A stretch of DNA of 64,000 nt from assembly GCF_000017565.1 (NCBI RefSeq), contig NC_009719.1:744001-808000 (forward strand), given 5' to 3'. This DNA comes from Parvibaculum lavamentivorans DS-1. Lineage in GTDB: Bacteria; Pseudomonadota; Alphaproteobacteria; Parvibaculales; Parvibaculaceae. The position numbers and the translations under genes are program-made. Positions 17,898-26,801 of this stretch are shown one piece after another (the stretch's first letter is position 1; every line of letters begins with the position of its first letter). Under the pieces are notes generated by a model. That model worked only from the letters and a program-made list of their open reading frames with translations. It had not been told where the DNA came from and ran no database searches.

Positions 17898-18629
17898 TTA
17901 CTCCTCCGCGGGCGCCGCCGGTGTGGACGCGCCATCGGCGGGCACGTCCGAAATCCTCTGTCCCGCAAGGGCTTTTTCGATCAGGGGCTCGAACTCGCGC
18001 CACGGCAGCGCGCCTTCGATCTTTTCGCCATTGATGAAGAATGTGGGCGTGGAGCGGACGCCGAATGTCTTCGCGCCGCGCGTCGCCACTTCCTTCACGT
18101 GATTGAAAACCTTCTCGTCTTTCATGCAGGCGTCGAAGCGTTCTTCCGAAATCCCGCCCTGCCGCGCCAGCGCCTTCAGGTCTTCCATCGGCGTCTGCGT
18201 GAAGGCCCATTGCGCCTGCTGGCGGAAGAGGACGCCGACGAAACCGAAATAGCGCTCCGGCCCCGCGCAATGCGCGAGCATGAAGCCCGCAGTGGCGACG
18301 GGATCGAAGGGGAAATCGCGCAGGATGTAATGAACCTTGCCGGTCTCGATGTATTTTTCCTTGAGCTGCGGCAGCGTGTTGATCTCGAAAGCCGCGCAAT
18401 GCGAGCAGGTGAGCGAGGCATAGTCGATCACCGTGACCGGCGCGTCGGGATCGCCGAGCGTCATGTCGCCCAGAGGGCCGGCAACGAGCAGTTCCTGCTC
18501 GAAGGCGCTGCCACCCGCGCGGCCCGGCGTGGCCCCGTTGGAAGAGCCGAAAAAGAGATAGGCCCCATAGGCGAGCGCGATGAGAACGACGGCGGCGAAG
18601 CCGATAATGATTGCTCTATTTTGATTCAC
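17898..18629 (-). CDS. DsbA-family thiol-disulfide oxidoreductase
   Basis: 243 residues. An N-terminal membrane anchor or signal (AIIIGFAAVVLIALAYGAYLFF) places the thioredoxin-fold domain in the periplasm. The redox motif is CSHC (C75, C78) in YASLTCSHCAAFE. The cis-proline loop is RSTPTFFING. An additional cysteine pair (HCAGPER, FDACMKD) lies in the helical insert. It resembles the BdbD/DsbA-like thioredoxin_4 family, which oxidises or isomerises exported proteins. It sits between dciA and smc on one strand. Confidence 0.93.
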   Translation of the reverse strand: MNQNRAIIIGFAAVVLIALAYGAYLFFGSSNGATPGRAGGSAFEQELLVAGPLGDMTLGDPDAPVTVIDYASLTCSHCAAFEINTLPQLKEKYIETGKVHYILRDFPFDPVATAGFMLAHCAGPERYFGFVGVLFRQQAQWAFTQTPMEDLKALARQGGISEERFDACMKDEKVFNHVKEVATRGAKTFGVRSTPTFFINGEKIEGALPWREFEPLIEKALAGQRISDVPADGASTPAAPAEE

Positions 18630-18733
18630 GACAGCTTCTTCCTACCAGATGTTGGGGCATTATGGCCGCGGCGGGCAGCGCCCTCAACCAAACCTTTCAG
18701 TTGCCTTGGACCGAGAATCGGGACTCGCGCGGC

Positions 18734-19264
18734 TCAGCGCCGCCGCTGCGCGCCGATGACCCGCTCGCCAAGCTTTTCCAGCGACTTTCTGAGCGCCGGT
18801 TCTTCAATTTTTTCAAGGCCTTGGTCAAGCGCCGCGCGCTCCTCCGGCGCCAGCGGCCTGATCTTGCGATAGCGCGGCCGCGCCTTGACCGGCAGCGGGC
18901 CTTGCACGAGTTTCAGCCGCGCGACGGCGCTGTATCCATAATAGGAATTGATGCGCTCGACGATCTGCGGTTCGAGGTGACGGATTTCGACCGCGACCGG
19001 ACCGTCGACACGGATGGTGAGAACCGCGCCGCTGCGCCGGCCCTTGCCCGCGTCGTCACCGGAAGTCCTTGGAAACACAAGCTTTTCCGGCGCCGAAAAT
19101 TCCGCGAGGCCGCCGCCGACGATCTCCGGCCAATGCGCCAGCACATGCGCTTCCTGGAAGCCGCGCTTCACGAAGGCGGCGCGCGCCACCTGCATCACCC
19201 GCGCGCCGACGGGCGGCAGGCTGAAGCGGCGCGACGCAATCCTGTTGCCGGTGATGCCGTTCAT
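18734..19264 (-). CDS. DUF721 protein, DciA-like
   Basis: About 176 residues from the ATG at 19264 (MNGITGNRIASRRFSLPPVG); the frame extends further upstream without recognisable homology. The N-terminal half (VLAHWPEIVGGGLAEFSAPEKL, LTIRVDGPVAVEIRHLEPQIVERIN) is the DUF721 core, named DciA where it helps load the replicative helicase DnaB in bacteria lacking DnaC. The C-terminus is a charged helical tail, as in other alphaproteobacterial forms. It is divergent from mutY, with which it shares a promoter region of about 90 bp. Confidence 0.85.
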   Translation of the reverse strand: MNGITGNRIASRRFSLPPVGARVMQVARAAFVKRGFQEAHVLAHWPEIVGGGLAEFSAPEKLVFPRTSGDDAGKGRRSGAVLTIRVDGPVAVEIRHLEPQIVERINSYYGYSAVARLKLVQGPLPVKARPRYRKIRPLAPEERAALDQGLEKIEEPALRKSLEKLGERVIGAQRRR

Positions 19265-19354
19265 CTCGTTTCCTCTGAACCGGCGCGCATTCTGACTCGA
19301 AATCGTCATCCATGCGAATTGACGGATGAGGGCATTCCAAGCGAAGACTGGTGC

Positions 19355-20509
19355 ATGAGCATGAAGGCGAAAAAAGCCAAGGAAATCAGCGGGAAAGCGG
19401 CCGCCGCGCCGCTGCTCGCCTGGTATGACAAACATGCCCGCGTGCTGCCCTGGCGTGCGCGAAAAGGCGAACGGGCGGACCCTTATGCGGTCTGGCTTTC
19501 CGAAATCATGCTGCAACAGACGACGGTGGCGACGGTCGGGCCTTATTTTACGGGCTTTTTGAAGCGCTGGCCGAATGTGGAGGCACTGGCCGCCGCGCCG
19601 CAGGAAGAGGTGATGAAGGCATGGGCGGGGCTCGGTTATTACAGCCGGGCGCGCAATCTTCATGCCTGTGCGAAGGAAGTATCGTCCGAGTACGGAGGGA
19701 AATTTCCCGATACGGTGGAAGGACTTGAGAGCCTGCCGGGCATCGGCCCCTATACGGCGGCGGCAATCGCGGCGATCGCCTTTGGAAGAGCTGCGACGGT
19801 GGTGGATGGAAATGTCGAGCGCGTGGTGGCGCGGCTTTTCGAGATCGAAACGCCGCTGCCGGCGGCGAAGCCGGATATCCGGGAGAAGGCCCGCACCCTG
19901 ACGCCGGAGCAGCGGGCAGGCGACTTCGCGCAGGCCATGATGGACCTCGGCGCGACCATCTGCACGCCGCGCTCTCCCGCCTGTAATCGCTGTCCGATCA
20001 ATGACTTATGCGATGCACGGGCGGCGGGCACGCAAAATCTCCTGCCTGCCCGGGCGCCGAAAAAGGCCCGCCCGACGCGCCGCGGCGCCTGCTTCTGGCT
20101 GGTGCGGGAGGGGCATGTCTGGCTCCGCCGGCGGCCCGACAAGGGGCTCCTCGGCGGCATGCTGGAAGTGCCCGGAACGCCCTGGGATGAGAGCGACCGT
20201 CATCGAACTGTCATCGAACTGTCACACGACGAAAATGGAGGCCGCCGGGGTGTCGCCGGAGAGGTGCTCGACCACGCGCCGATGGAAGCGGAATGGCGAC
20301 TTGTCCCCGGTTTGGTTGAACACACGTTCACGCATTTTCATCTCGAGCTGGAAGTCTTCACCGCGACGACGCGAAAAAAAATTGTCCCCGGGCGCGAAGG
20401 CATGTGGGTGCCGCTTGAGGAGGTCGCCGGCGAGGCGCTGCCGACCGTGATGCGGAAGGTCGCGGCACATGCGATGCCGGATGCGGGACCGCTTTTTGTG
20501 AAGCGGTGA
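19355..20509 (+). CDS. mutY: A/G-specific adenine glycosylase
   Basis: 384 residues. It removes adenine mispaired with 8-oxoguanine. The order is a helical domain with PWRxR-type LPWRARKGERADPYAVWLSE, catalytic MLQQTTVATV, helix-hairpin-helix LPGIGPYTAAAIAAIAFG, and VDGNVERVVARL with the catalytic aspartate. A 4Fe-4S cluster follows (C-x6-C-x2-C-x5-C in CTPRSPACNRCPINDLC), then a C-terminal NUDIX-like domain that reads 8-oxoG (GGMLEVPGTPW, HTFTHFHLEL). The linker in the last domain contains an 11-bp tandem duplication (20199-20220). A start at 19361 is equally possible. Confidence 0.96.
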   Translation: MSMKAKKAKEISGKAAAAPLLAWYDKHARVLPWRARKGERADPYAVWLSEIMLQQTTVATVGPYFTGFLKRWPNVEALAAAPQEEVMKAWAGLGYYSRARNLHACAKEVSSEYGGKFPDTVEGLESLPGIGPYTAAAIAAIAFGRAATVVDGNVERVVARLFEIETPLPAAKPDIREKARTLTPEQRAGDFAQAMMDLGATICTPRSPACNRCPINDLCDARAAGTQNLLPARAPKKARPTRRGACFWLVREGHVWLRRRPDKGLLGGMLEVPGTPWDESDRHRTVIELSHDENGGRRGVAGEVLDHAPMEAEWRLVPGLVEHTFTHFHLELEVFTATTRKKIVPGREGMWVPLEEVAGEALPTVMRKVAAHAMPDAGPLFVKR

Positions 20510-20532
20510 GGTTTGTCCGTGTACAAATAATA

Positions 20533-20571
20533 AAAACAAATGTCATCCCGGCGAAAGCCGGGACCCATTGG
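20533..20571 (+). repeat. REP-like palindrome, copy A
   Basis: A hairpin unit with the core CCCGGCGAAAGCCGGG (GAAA tetraloop), preceded by an A-rich tract and GTCAT and followed by ACCCATTGG. It is in the convergent gap between mutY and ccrM, facing copy B in inverted orientation. Variants of the same unit are at 24311 and 24648. Confidence 0.85.
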
Positions 20572-20647
20572 TTCCCTCAGCAAGGGCTATTTAAAATGAC
20601 GCCGTCGACCTGGAGCGCATCGGGCGCGGGGCAAGGGGCGAGGTGGA

Positions 20648-20684
20648 TTGGGTCCCGGCTTTCGCCGGGATGACAATTTTATTT
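20648..20684 (-). repeat. REP-like palindrome, copy B (inverted)
   Basis: Reverse-complement copy of the unit at 20542, identical through GTCAT, the CCCGGCGAAAGCCGGG core and ACCCA. On its own strand it is also preceded by an A/T-rich tract. Copies A and B enclose 77 bp with no gene, and may act together as a terminator for the two convergent genes. Confidence 0.85.
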
Positions 20685-20709
20685 GGAGGGGAAAGGCACG
20701 TGTGGCGCC

Positions 20710-21846
<1,137 letters not shown>

Positions 21847-21850
21847 TCAT

Positions 21851-21906
21851 GAGTCAGCGCGGAATCGCGGTCAATAAGCTTTTTGAATCAAGAGGTTAAC
21901 AGATTC
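21851..21906 (-). promoter_or_regulatory. Cluster of four GANTC sites upstream of ccrM
   Basis: GAGTC 21851, GAATC 21862, GAATC 21885 and GATTC 21902 fall within 56 bp just upstream of the ccrM start and reach into the end of rnhB. In Caulobacter, GANTC sites in the ccrM promoter feed methylation state back on its transcription. A TTGACC / CATGAT pair lies in the same stretch on the minus strand as a possible promoter. Confidence 0.6.
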
Positions 21907-22593
21907 GCCGGACACAAGATCGAGTCCCTCTTCGAGGCCGGGACTCAACATCTTGCGTACCGGCGCGAAGGAGCGGCGGTGGATCGCACACGGCCCGAGG
22001 CGCGAAAGCGCATCGAAATGCTCCGGCGTCGAATAGCCCATGTGTTTTTCGAAGCCGTAGCCCGGATGCGTTTCGGCGAGCGCGGCCATCATCCGGTCGC
22101 GCGTGACCTTGGCGACGATGGAAGCGGCGGCGATCGAGCGCGCCAGCGCATCGCCGCCGATGACGGCGCGCGACGCGCAGGCGAGCGAGGGCGGACAGCG
22201 GTTGCCGTCGATGAGCGCGATATGCGGCGCGCGGGGGAGGCTCGCGACGGCGCGCGTCATGGCGAGCATGGTGGCGTGGAGAATGTTGATCTCGTCGATC
22301 TCCTCGACGCTGGCGATGCCGACGCCGATTTCGGCGCAGTCCGCGAGCTCGGCGAGAAGATCGGCGCGGCGCGCGGCATCGAGCTTCTTGGAATCGTTGA
22401 GCCCTTCCGGGCAGCGCGTGAGGTCGATGATGACGGCGGCGGCAACGACCGGCCCGGCAAGCGGCCCGCGCCCCGCCTCATCGACGCCGCAAACGAGACG
22501 CGCGGGCGCCCCTTCCTCGATCTCGAAACGGAAATCGGGCAGAAGCGGCAGAGGCTTCTTTTTCTGTGCGGGTTTTTTGGCAGGCGGCGGCAT
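21871..22593 (-). CDS. rnhB: Ribonuclease HII
   Basis: 240 residues from the ATG at 22593 ([14 protein letters not shown], a basic N-terminal tail). It removes RNA, including single ribonucleotides, from DNA duplexes. The acidic motif [17 protein letters not shown] carries D38 and E39, and later elements are [21 protein letters not shown] and [13 protein letters not shown]. It lies 57 bp upstream of ccrM on the same strand. RNase HI is at 1763. Confidence 0.95.
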   Translation of the reverse strand: MPPPAKKPAQKKKPLPLLPDFRFEIEEGAPARLVCGVDEAGRGPLAGPVVAAAVIIDLTRCPEGLNDSKKLDAARRADLLAELADCAEIGVGIASVEEIDEINILHATMLAMTRAVASLPRAPHIALIDGNRCPPSLACASRAVIGGDALARSIAAASIVAKVTRDRMMAALAETHPGYGFEKHMGYSTPEHFDALSRLGPCAIHRRSFAPVRKMLSPGLEEGLDLVSGESVNLLIQKAY

Positions 22594-22717
22594 GGGGCGG
22601 AGTGTGCCGCAAGCGCAGGGGAGAGGGAAGGCCGGTCGTTCTCTCCCGCTTTCTCCAGGCACGGAAAAACCGGGCCGCATGGCTGCGGCCCGGCTTCGGT
22701 GCGGCTGAGGTCTTGCC

Positions 22718-23647
22718 TCAGTTCCGGATGAACGCCAGCAGGTCGGCGTTGACCACGTCCGGGTGGGTGGCGAAGAGGCCATGCGGCAGACCGGGATAGG
22801 TCTTCAGGCTGCCTTTCGCGAGCAGGGCAACCGCCCGGCGCGCCGTTTCATCGACCGGCACGATCTGATCGTCCTCGCCATGCAATACGAGAACCGGCAC
22901 GGTGATCGCCTTCAGGTCTTCGGTGAAATCCGTCTCCGAGAAGGCCGTGATCGTGTCGAGCTGCGCCTTCGCGCTGCCGGCCATGCCCTGGCGCCACCAG
23001 TTCTGGATCAGACCCTGGCTGACTTCCGCGCCCGGCCGGTTGAAGCCGTAGAACGGGCCGGAGGGCAGATCGAGATAATATTGCGACCGGTTGTCGATCA
23101 GCGCCTTGCGGAAGCCGTCGAACACTTCCAGCGGGATGCCGGTGGGGTTCGATTCCGTTTTACCGAGGATCGGCGTGATCGCGCCGATCAGGACCGCCTT
23201 GGACACGCGGCCCGGCTCTGCCTGCGCCACATAGCGGGCGACAACGCCGCCGCCGGTGGAATGGCCGATCTGGACCGTGTTCTTCAGGTCGAGCGCGGCG
23301 ACGAGGTCGGCCGTGTCGGATGCAAACGTATCCATGTCATGGCCGATATCGGTCTGGGTCGAGCGGCCCTGGCCGCGGCGGTCGAAGGCGACGACGCGGT
23401 AGCCCTCCGAGAGGAAGAACAGCATCTGGTTGTCCCAGTCGTCGGAGGTCAGCGGCCAGCCATGATGGAAGACGATGGGCTGGGCGTCTTTGGGGCCCCA
23501 ATCCTTGTAATAGAGCTGGTTCCCGTCCTTGGTTGTGATCGTGGACATGTGCGTATTTCCCTGAGTTGAGGTTTCGGAACTGATTGCAGGGTCCTGACAG
23601 GCCGCGAGGGAGATCAGAGCGACCGCAGAAAGAAGGGATTTCAACAT
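22718..23647 (-). CDS. Exported alpha/beta hydrolase, non-heme chloroperoxidase type
   Basis: 309 residues. The body from [18 protein letters not shown] is a typical cofactor-free haloperoxidase/esterase: oxyanion [11 protein letters not shown], nucleophile [13 protein letters not shown], acid in [10 protein letters not shown], histidine in LPHGLFATH. Unusually, it is extended by a lipoprotein signal, [17 protein letters not shown] (C17), and this upstream ATG has a strong AAGGAG site six bases before it, so the exported form seems real. It is divergent from an OhrR-like regulator over an intergenic region full of CGCGATA repeats, suggesting control by oxidative or peroxide signals. Confidence 0.88.
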   Translation of the reverse strand: MLKSLLSAVALISLAACQDPAISSETSTQGNTHMSTITTKDGNQLYYKDWGPKDAQPIVFHHGWPLTSDDWDNQMLFFLSEGYRVVAFDRRGQGRSTQTDIGHDMDTFASDTADLVAALDLKNTVQIGHSTGGGVVARYVAQAEPGRVSKAVLIGAITPILGKTESNPTGIPLEVFDGFRKALIDNRSQYYLDLPSGPFYGFNRPGAEVSQGLIQNWWRQGMAGSAKAQLDTITAFSETDFTEDLKAITVPVLVLHGEDDQIVPVDETARRAVALLAKGSLKTYPGLPHGLFATHPDVVNADLLAFIRN

Positions 23648-23679
23648 CTTGAGCTCCTTAAATGTTCCGCGATAATTGT

Positions 23680-23691
23680 TATCGCGATAAG
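23680..23691. promoter_or_regulatory. Palindromic operator TTATCGCGATAA
   Basis: A perfect 12-bp palindrome about 33 bp upstream of the hydrolase start, itself set between GTTCC and GGAAC arms (23665 and 23692). It is the best match to a MarR/OhrR-type dimer site in the divergent region. Confidence 0.6.
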
Positions 23692-23732
23692 GAACAGATA
23701 GGGGCTTGCACTTTTCCCGTCAACAATTATTT

Positions 23733-23760
23733 TTATCGCGATATAGGATTTCGCGATAAA
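23733..23760. promoter_or_regulatory. Two further copies of the CGCGATA operator
   Basis: TTATCGCGATAT (23733-23744) and TTTCGCGATAAA (23749-23760) lie side by side 35-60 bp before the regulator start. Spacing of the two cores is 16 bp, close to one and a half helical turns. Their position suggests autoregulation. Confidence 0.55.
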
Positions 23761-23793
23761 TATCGTTCCGGCGTTGCAGTAAGGAGTAAGAAA

Positions 23794-24264
23794 ATGACCA
23801 AATCCGACCCGGAGCCTGGCTTTCCGCCGCCGCTCACCGACCATCTCTGCCTGTGGATCTATGGGACGAACCTCGAAATCCAGCGCATTCACAAGGTTGT
23901 GCTGGATGAACTCGGGATCACCTATGCGCAGTATCTCGTGCTCAACCTTCTCTGGGAGCGGGATAAGCAGCCCGTCGGCGAACTCGCCGCCCAGCTCCGG
24001 CTGGAGACCAGCACGATGACCCCGCTGCTGAAGCGGCTCGAAGCCGGCGGCTATGTTACCCGCGTCCGCAATCCGGAAGACGAGCGTCAGGTTTTGATCG
24101 GCCTGCTGGACAAGGGCAGGGATCTGCGAAAAGTAGCCGGCCGCGTGAGCGCCAACCTGGCCGCGCGGATTGGTCTGTCCGAGGACGAACTACGCCAGCT
24201 CAATGAAACTATCCGGAAGCTGCACAATCAATTGATTGCCCCCGCCCCGGAGGAAAAGGGCTGA
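23794..24264 (+). CDS. MarR family regulator, OhrR-like
   Basis: 156 residues with an AAGGAG ribosome site. A winged-helix dimer: VLDELGITYAQYLVLNLLWE, VGELAAQLRLETSTMTPLLKRLEAGGYVTRV and DERQVLIGLLDKG are the recognition and wing elements. The N-terminal LTDHLCLWIYG places a cysteine where OhrR proteins have their peroxide-sensing cysteine (LCFALY-type motif). The gene is divergent from the chloroperoxidase-type hydrolase, a plausible target. Redox sensing is inferred from that cysteine only. Confidence 0.88.
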   Translation: MTKSDPEPGFPPPLTDHLCLWIYGTNLEIQRIHKVVLDELGITYAQYLVLNLLWERDKQPVGELAAQLRLETSTMTPLLKRLEAGGYVTRVRNPEDERQVLIGLLDKGRDLRKVAGRVSANLAARIGLSEDELRQLNETIRKLHNQLIAPAPEEKG

Positions 24265-24300
24265 GAGATTATTTTCTGTGCTGATTGCTGTTTTCCGACA

Positions 24301-24339
24301 AAAACAGAATGTCACCCCGGCGAAAGCCGGGGTCCATGG
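24301..24339 (+). repeat. REP-like palindrome, copy C
   Basis: Unit with core CCCCGGCGAAAGCCGGGG, preceded by AAAACAGAAT and GTCA and followed by TCCATGG. It ends two bases before the stop codon of the GIY-YIG gene and mirrors copy D on the other side. Confidence 0.88.
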
Positions 24340-24341
24340 GC

Positions 24342-24629
24342 TTATCGGTTCAGCGTTTCGGTGAGGTCGTTCCACTCCGGATTGGCGCCTTCGATCAGTT
24401 CGATCTTCCAGTCGCGCTTCCATTCCTTGAGCGCCTTTTCCCTTCGGATGGCCTGCTCCGCGTCGTCATGCGTTTCGGCATAGACGAGACGATGCACGCC
24501 GTATTTTCTGGTGAACTGCGAGCCGGTTCCCTCGCGATGCTCCCATGCGCGCCGTGCGATGTCGTTCGTCACGCCGACATAAAGGGTACCGTTTCTCTGA
24601 TTGGTGAGGATGTAGACGAAGTAACTCAT
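24342..24629 (-). CDS. Small GIY-YIG nuclease-domain protein
   Basis: 95 residues from the ATG at 24629; a GTG at 24647 would add six residues. A single GIY-YIG domain: YFVYILTN and TLYVGVTNDIARRAWEHREG contain the two motif strands and the catalytic arginine, and the C-terminal NPEWNDL supplies the glutamate/asparagine end. The small family is common in alphaproteobacteria and its function is unsettled. It is bounded exactly by inverted copies of a hairpin repeat (24311-24339 and 24648-24674), so it looks like a unit that moved or was duplicated with its repeats. Confidence 0.88.
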   Translation of the reverse strand: MSYFVYILTNQRNGTLYVGVTNDIARRAWEHREGTGSQFTRKYGVHRLVYAETHDDAEQAIRREKALKEWKRDWKIELIEGANPEWNDLTETLNR

Positions 24630-24646
24630 CTGTTTGCCGTTCCGCA

Positions 24647-24684
24647 CATGGACCCCGGCTTTCGCCGGGGTGACACTCTGTTTT
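24647..24684 (-). repeat. REP-like palindrome, copy D (inverted)
   Basis: Reverse-complement copy of the unit at 24301, including the AAAACAGA lead-in (seen here as TCTGTTTTT). It covers the start-proximal side of the GIY-YIG gene. Copies C and D are more similar to each other than to A and B. Confidence 0.88.
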
Positions 24685-24697
24685 TAGTTCCGCGTAT

Positions 24698-25933
24698 TCA
24701 AAGCAGGTCCAGTTGCTTGCCTCTGCCGGGGACCATGAACTGCGTGCAGTCGAGGGTTCGGGATTCGAGGGGGCGTTTGTTGAGGTTGAGTTTCTTCGTG
24801 GCGATTTCGAAGCGCCGCGCGATCTGCCAGGCATAGGGGCCGGTGCCGGACTGGCGTTCGCCCCATGTGCTGTCGTAATCCTTGCCGCCGCGCATCTGGC
24901 GGATGAGGGACATGACGCGGGACGCGCGGTCGGGCACATGTTCCTCCAGCCATTCGACGAAGAGGTCGCGGATTTCGAGCGGCAGGCGGAGGATGACGAA
25001 ATTGGCGCTTTCAGCGCCGGCATAGGCGACGCCGGTGAGGAGCTTTTCGATCTCGGCGTCGTTCAAGGCCGGGATGATCGGTGCGATCATGGCGCCGGTG
25101 GGGATGCCGGCTTGCGCGAGAATGCGGATCGCCTCGATGCGGCGCGCGGGCGTGGAGGCGCGGGGCTCCAGCGCGCGGGCGAGCCTCGGGTCGAGCGTCG
25201 TGACCGAGAGGGCGACGCGGACGAGATTGCGCTTCGCGAGCGAGGTGAGGATGTCGAGGTCGCGCGTGATGCGCGCCGACTTCGTGAGGATCGTCACCGG
25301 ATGATTGAACTCGGACAGCACTTCGAGAAGGCTGCGCGTGATGCGGTATCGCTGCTCGATCGGCTGGTAGGGATCTGTATTCGTGCCCATGGCGATGGGC
25401 GCGACCTTGTAGCCGGGCTTTGCGAGTTCCTTGCGGAGAAGGTCCGCCGCGTTCGGCTTGGCGAAGAGCTTGCTCTCGAAATCGAGCCCGGCGGAGAGGC
25501 CCATATAGGCATGGGTCGGCCGCGCGAAGCAGTAGACGCAGCCATGCTCGCAGCCGCGATAGGCATTGATCGACCGGTCGAAGCCGATATCGGGCGAGGA
25601 ATTGCGCGTGATGATGTGGCGCGCGGTCTCTTCCGTCACATGGGTCTTGAGGGGCGGCGGCGCCTCCTCGATCGTGTCCCAGCCATCATCGAGCACCGTG
25701 CGGGACTGCGGCTCGTAACGGCCGCTCTTGTTGGTAAGCGCGCCCCGGCCGCGGCGGCCGCTCTCGGGCAGAATAGGCTCGCGGACGCTCGGGGGTACGA
25801 GGGCGGCCCCACGGGGGGAGGGGCTGTGGTCCGGGAGCCCGCGGGACCGCTGAACGTCACGCGCGCCAACCGGGGAATTGGCATTTGCGCGGACGGGGCG
25901 GCCGGGGGGCGCTATGTCGCGACTCATCGTCAT
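24698..25933 (-). CDS. PA0069/Rv2578c-type radical SAM protein
   Basis: About 411 residues from the ATG at 25933 (25927 and 25963 are alternatives). The radical SAM cluster motif is CEHGCVYC (CxxxCxxC) in YRGCEHGCVYCFARPTHAYMG. It resembles the spore photoproduct lyase-related family (LSAGLDFESKLFAKPNA, PIAMGTNTDPYQPIE, ILTKSARITRDLDIL), whose substrate is unknown. The first 100 residues are Pro/Arg-rich and probably disordered. No clear partner gene is adjacent. Confidence 0.88.
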   Translation of the reverse strand: MTMSRDIAPPGRPVRANANSPVGARDVQRSRGLPDHSPSPRGAALVPPSVREPILPESGRRGRGALTNKSGRYEPQSRTVLDDGWDTIEEAPPPLKTHVTEETARHIITRNSSPDIGFDRSINAYRGCEHGCVYCFARPTHAYMGLSAGLDFESKLFAKPNAADLLRKELAKPGYKVAPIAMGTNTDPYQPIEQRYRITRSLLEVLSEFNHPVTILTKSARITRDLDILTSLAKRNLVRVALSVTTLDPRLARALEPRASTPARRIEAIRILAQAGIPTGAMIAPIIPALNDAEIEKLLTGVAYAGAESANFVILRLPLEIRDLFVEWLEEHVPDRASRVMSLIRQMRGGKDYDSTWGERQSGTGPYAWQIARRFEIATKKLNLNKRPLESRTLDCTQFMVPGRGKQLDLL

Positions 25934-25979
25934 GGAAATGAGTATAGCGCAGCATGAGAACATAACAAGAACATTTCGT

Positions 25980-26028
25980 TCTCTTCACCTGCCACCCTCC
26001 CCCAAAGGCAGGGTGGCAGGTGAAGAGA
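25980..26028. repeat. Long perfect inverted repeat upstream of the glycosyltransferase gene
   Basis: A 19-bp perfect stem (TCTCTTCACCTGCCACCCT with its complement at 26010-26028) around an 11-nt loop. It has no T run, so it is not a classical terminator. It sits between the divergent radical SAM and glycosyltransferase genes and looks like a dispersed palindromic element. Confidence 0.75.
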
Positions 26029-26093
26029 GGGGAGAGGCGCTTTTCTCCACGGGAATGGTCGCGCCTTCATTTGGCTAAAACCTTTGGATCGTT

Positions 26094-26801
26094 ATGATGC
26101 GCGCCATGTTGAGCGTCATCATTCCCACACTGAATGCCGAAGAGACCCTGACCCGGACGCTGGCGCCGCTGGTGCCGGCGGCTGTGCGCGGGCTGGTGCA
26201 GGAGGTGATCGTGGTCGATGGCGGCTCCGGCGACGAGACGCTGGAGATCGTCGAGGCAGCGGGGGCGAAGCTCGTCAGGGCCGAGCGCGGCCGGGGCAAG
26301 CAGCTCATGGCGGGCGCGAAAGCGGCGCGCGGCAACTGGCTGCTCTTTCTCCATGCCGACACGGTGCTGGAGCCCGGCTGGGTGAGCGAGGTCGAGAAAT
26401 TTTTCGAGCAGATCGAGAGCGGCCGCTTCCGCGACCACGAGATGGCGGCGGCGTTCCGCTTCGCGCTGGACGACTTCTCCGGCTGGGCGCGCTTCATCGA
26501 GTGGATGGTGGGGCTGCGCTGCTTTTTGTTCAGGCTGCCTTATGGCGACCAGGGCTTGCTGGTGAACCGCAGGCTTTATGACCGCATGGGCGGCTTCCGC
26601 GATCTGTCGCTGATGGAGGATGTCGATCTCGTCCGCCGCATTCCGCGCCGCCGCCTCGTCATGATGCGGACGCTCGCGGTGACGAGCCCGGCGCGCTACC
26701 TGAAAGAAGGCTTCGTCGCGCGCTCCTTCCGCAATCTCTTCTGCCTCGCGCTTTATTATCTGCGGGTGCCGCCGAGGGTGATCGCGCGGATGTATGGGTG
26801 A
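26094..26801 (+). CDS. Family 2 glycosyltransferase, TIGR04283-like
   Basis: 235 residues. A GT-A domain with SVIIPTLNAEETL at the N-terminus, VVDGGSGDETLEI (nucleotide-sugar contact), LFLHADTVLE (DxD-like metal site) and PYGDQGLLVNRRLYDRMGGF. The ATG at 26106 is another possible start. The family is named from arsenosugar gene clusters but is widespread without them, and no other arsenosugar gene is seen here. It overlaps the next gene, its usual partner, so the two act together; the product is unknown. Confidence 0.85.
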   Translation: MMRAMLSVIIPTLNAEETLTRTLAPLVPAAVRGLVQEVIVVDGGSGDETLEIVEAAGAKLVRAERGRGKQLMAGAKAARGNWLLFLHADTVLEPGWVSEVEKFFEQIESGRFRDHEMAAAFRFALDDFSGWARFIEWMVGLRCFLFRLPYGDQGLLVNRRLYDRMGGFRDLSLMEDVDLVRRIPRRRLVMMRTLAVTSPARYLKEGFVARSFRNLFCLALYYLRVPPRVIARMYG

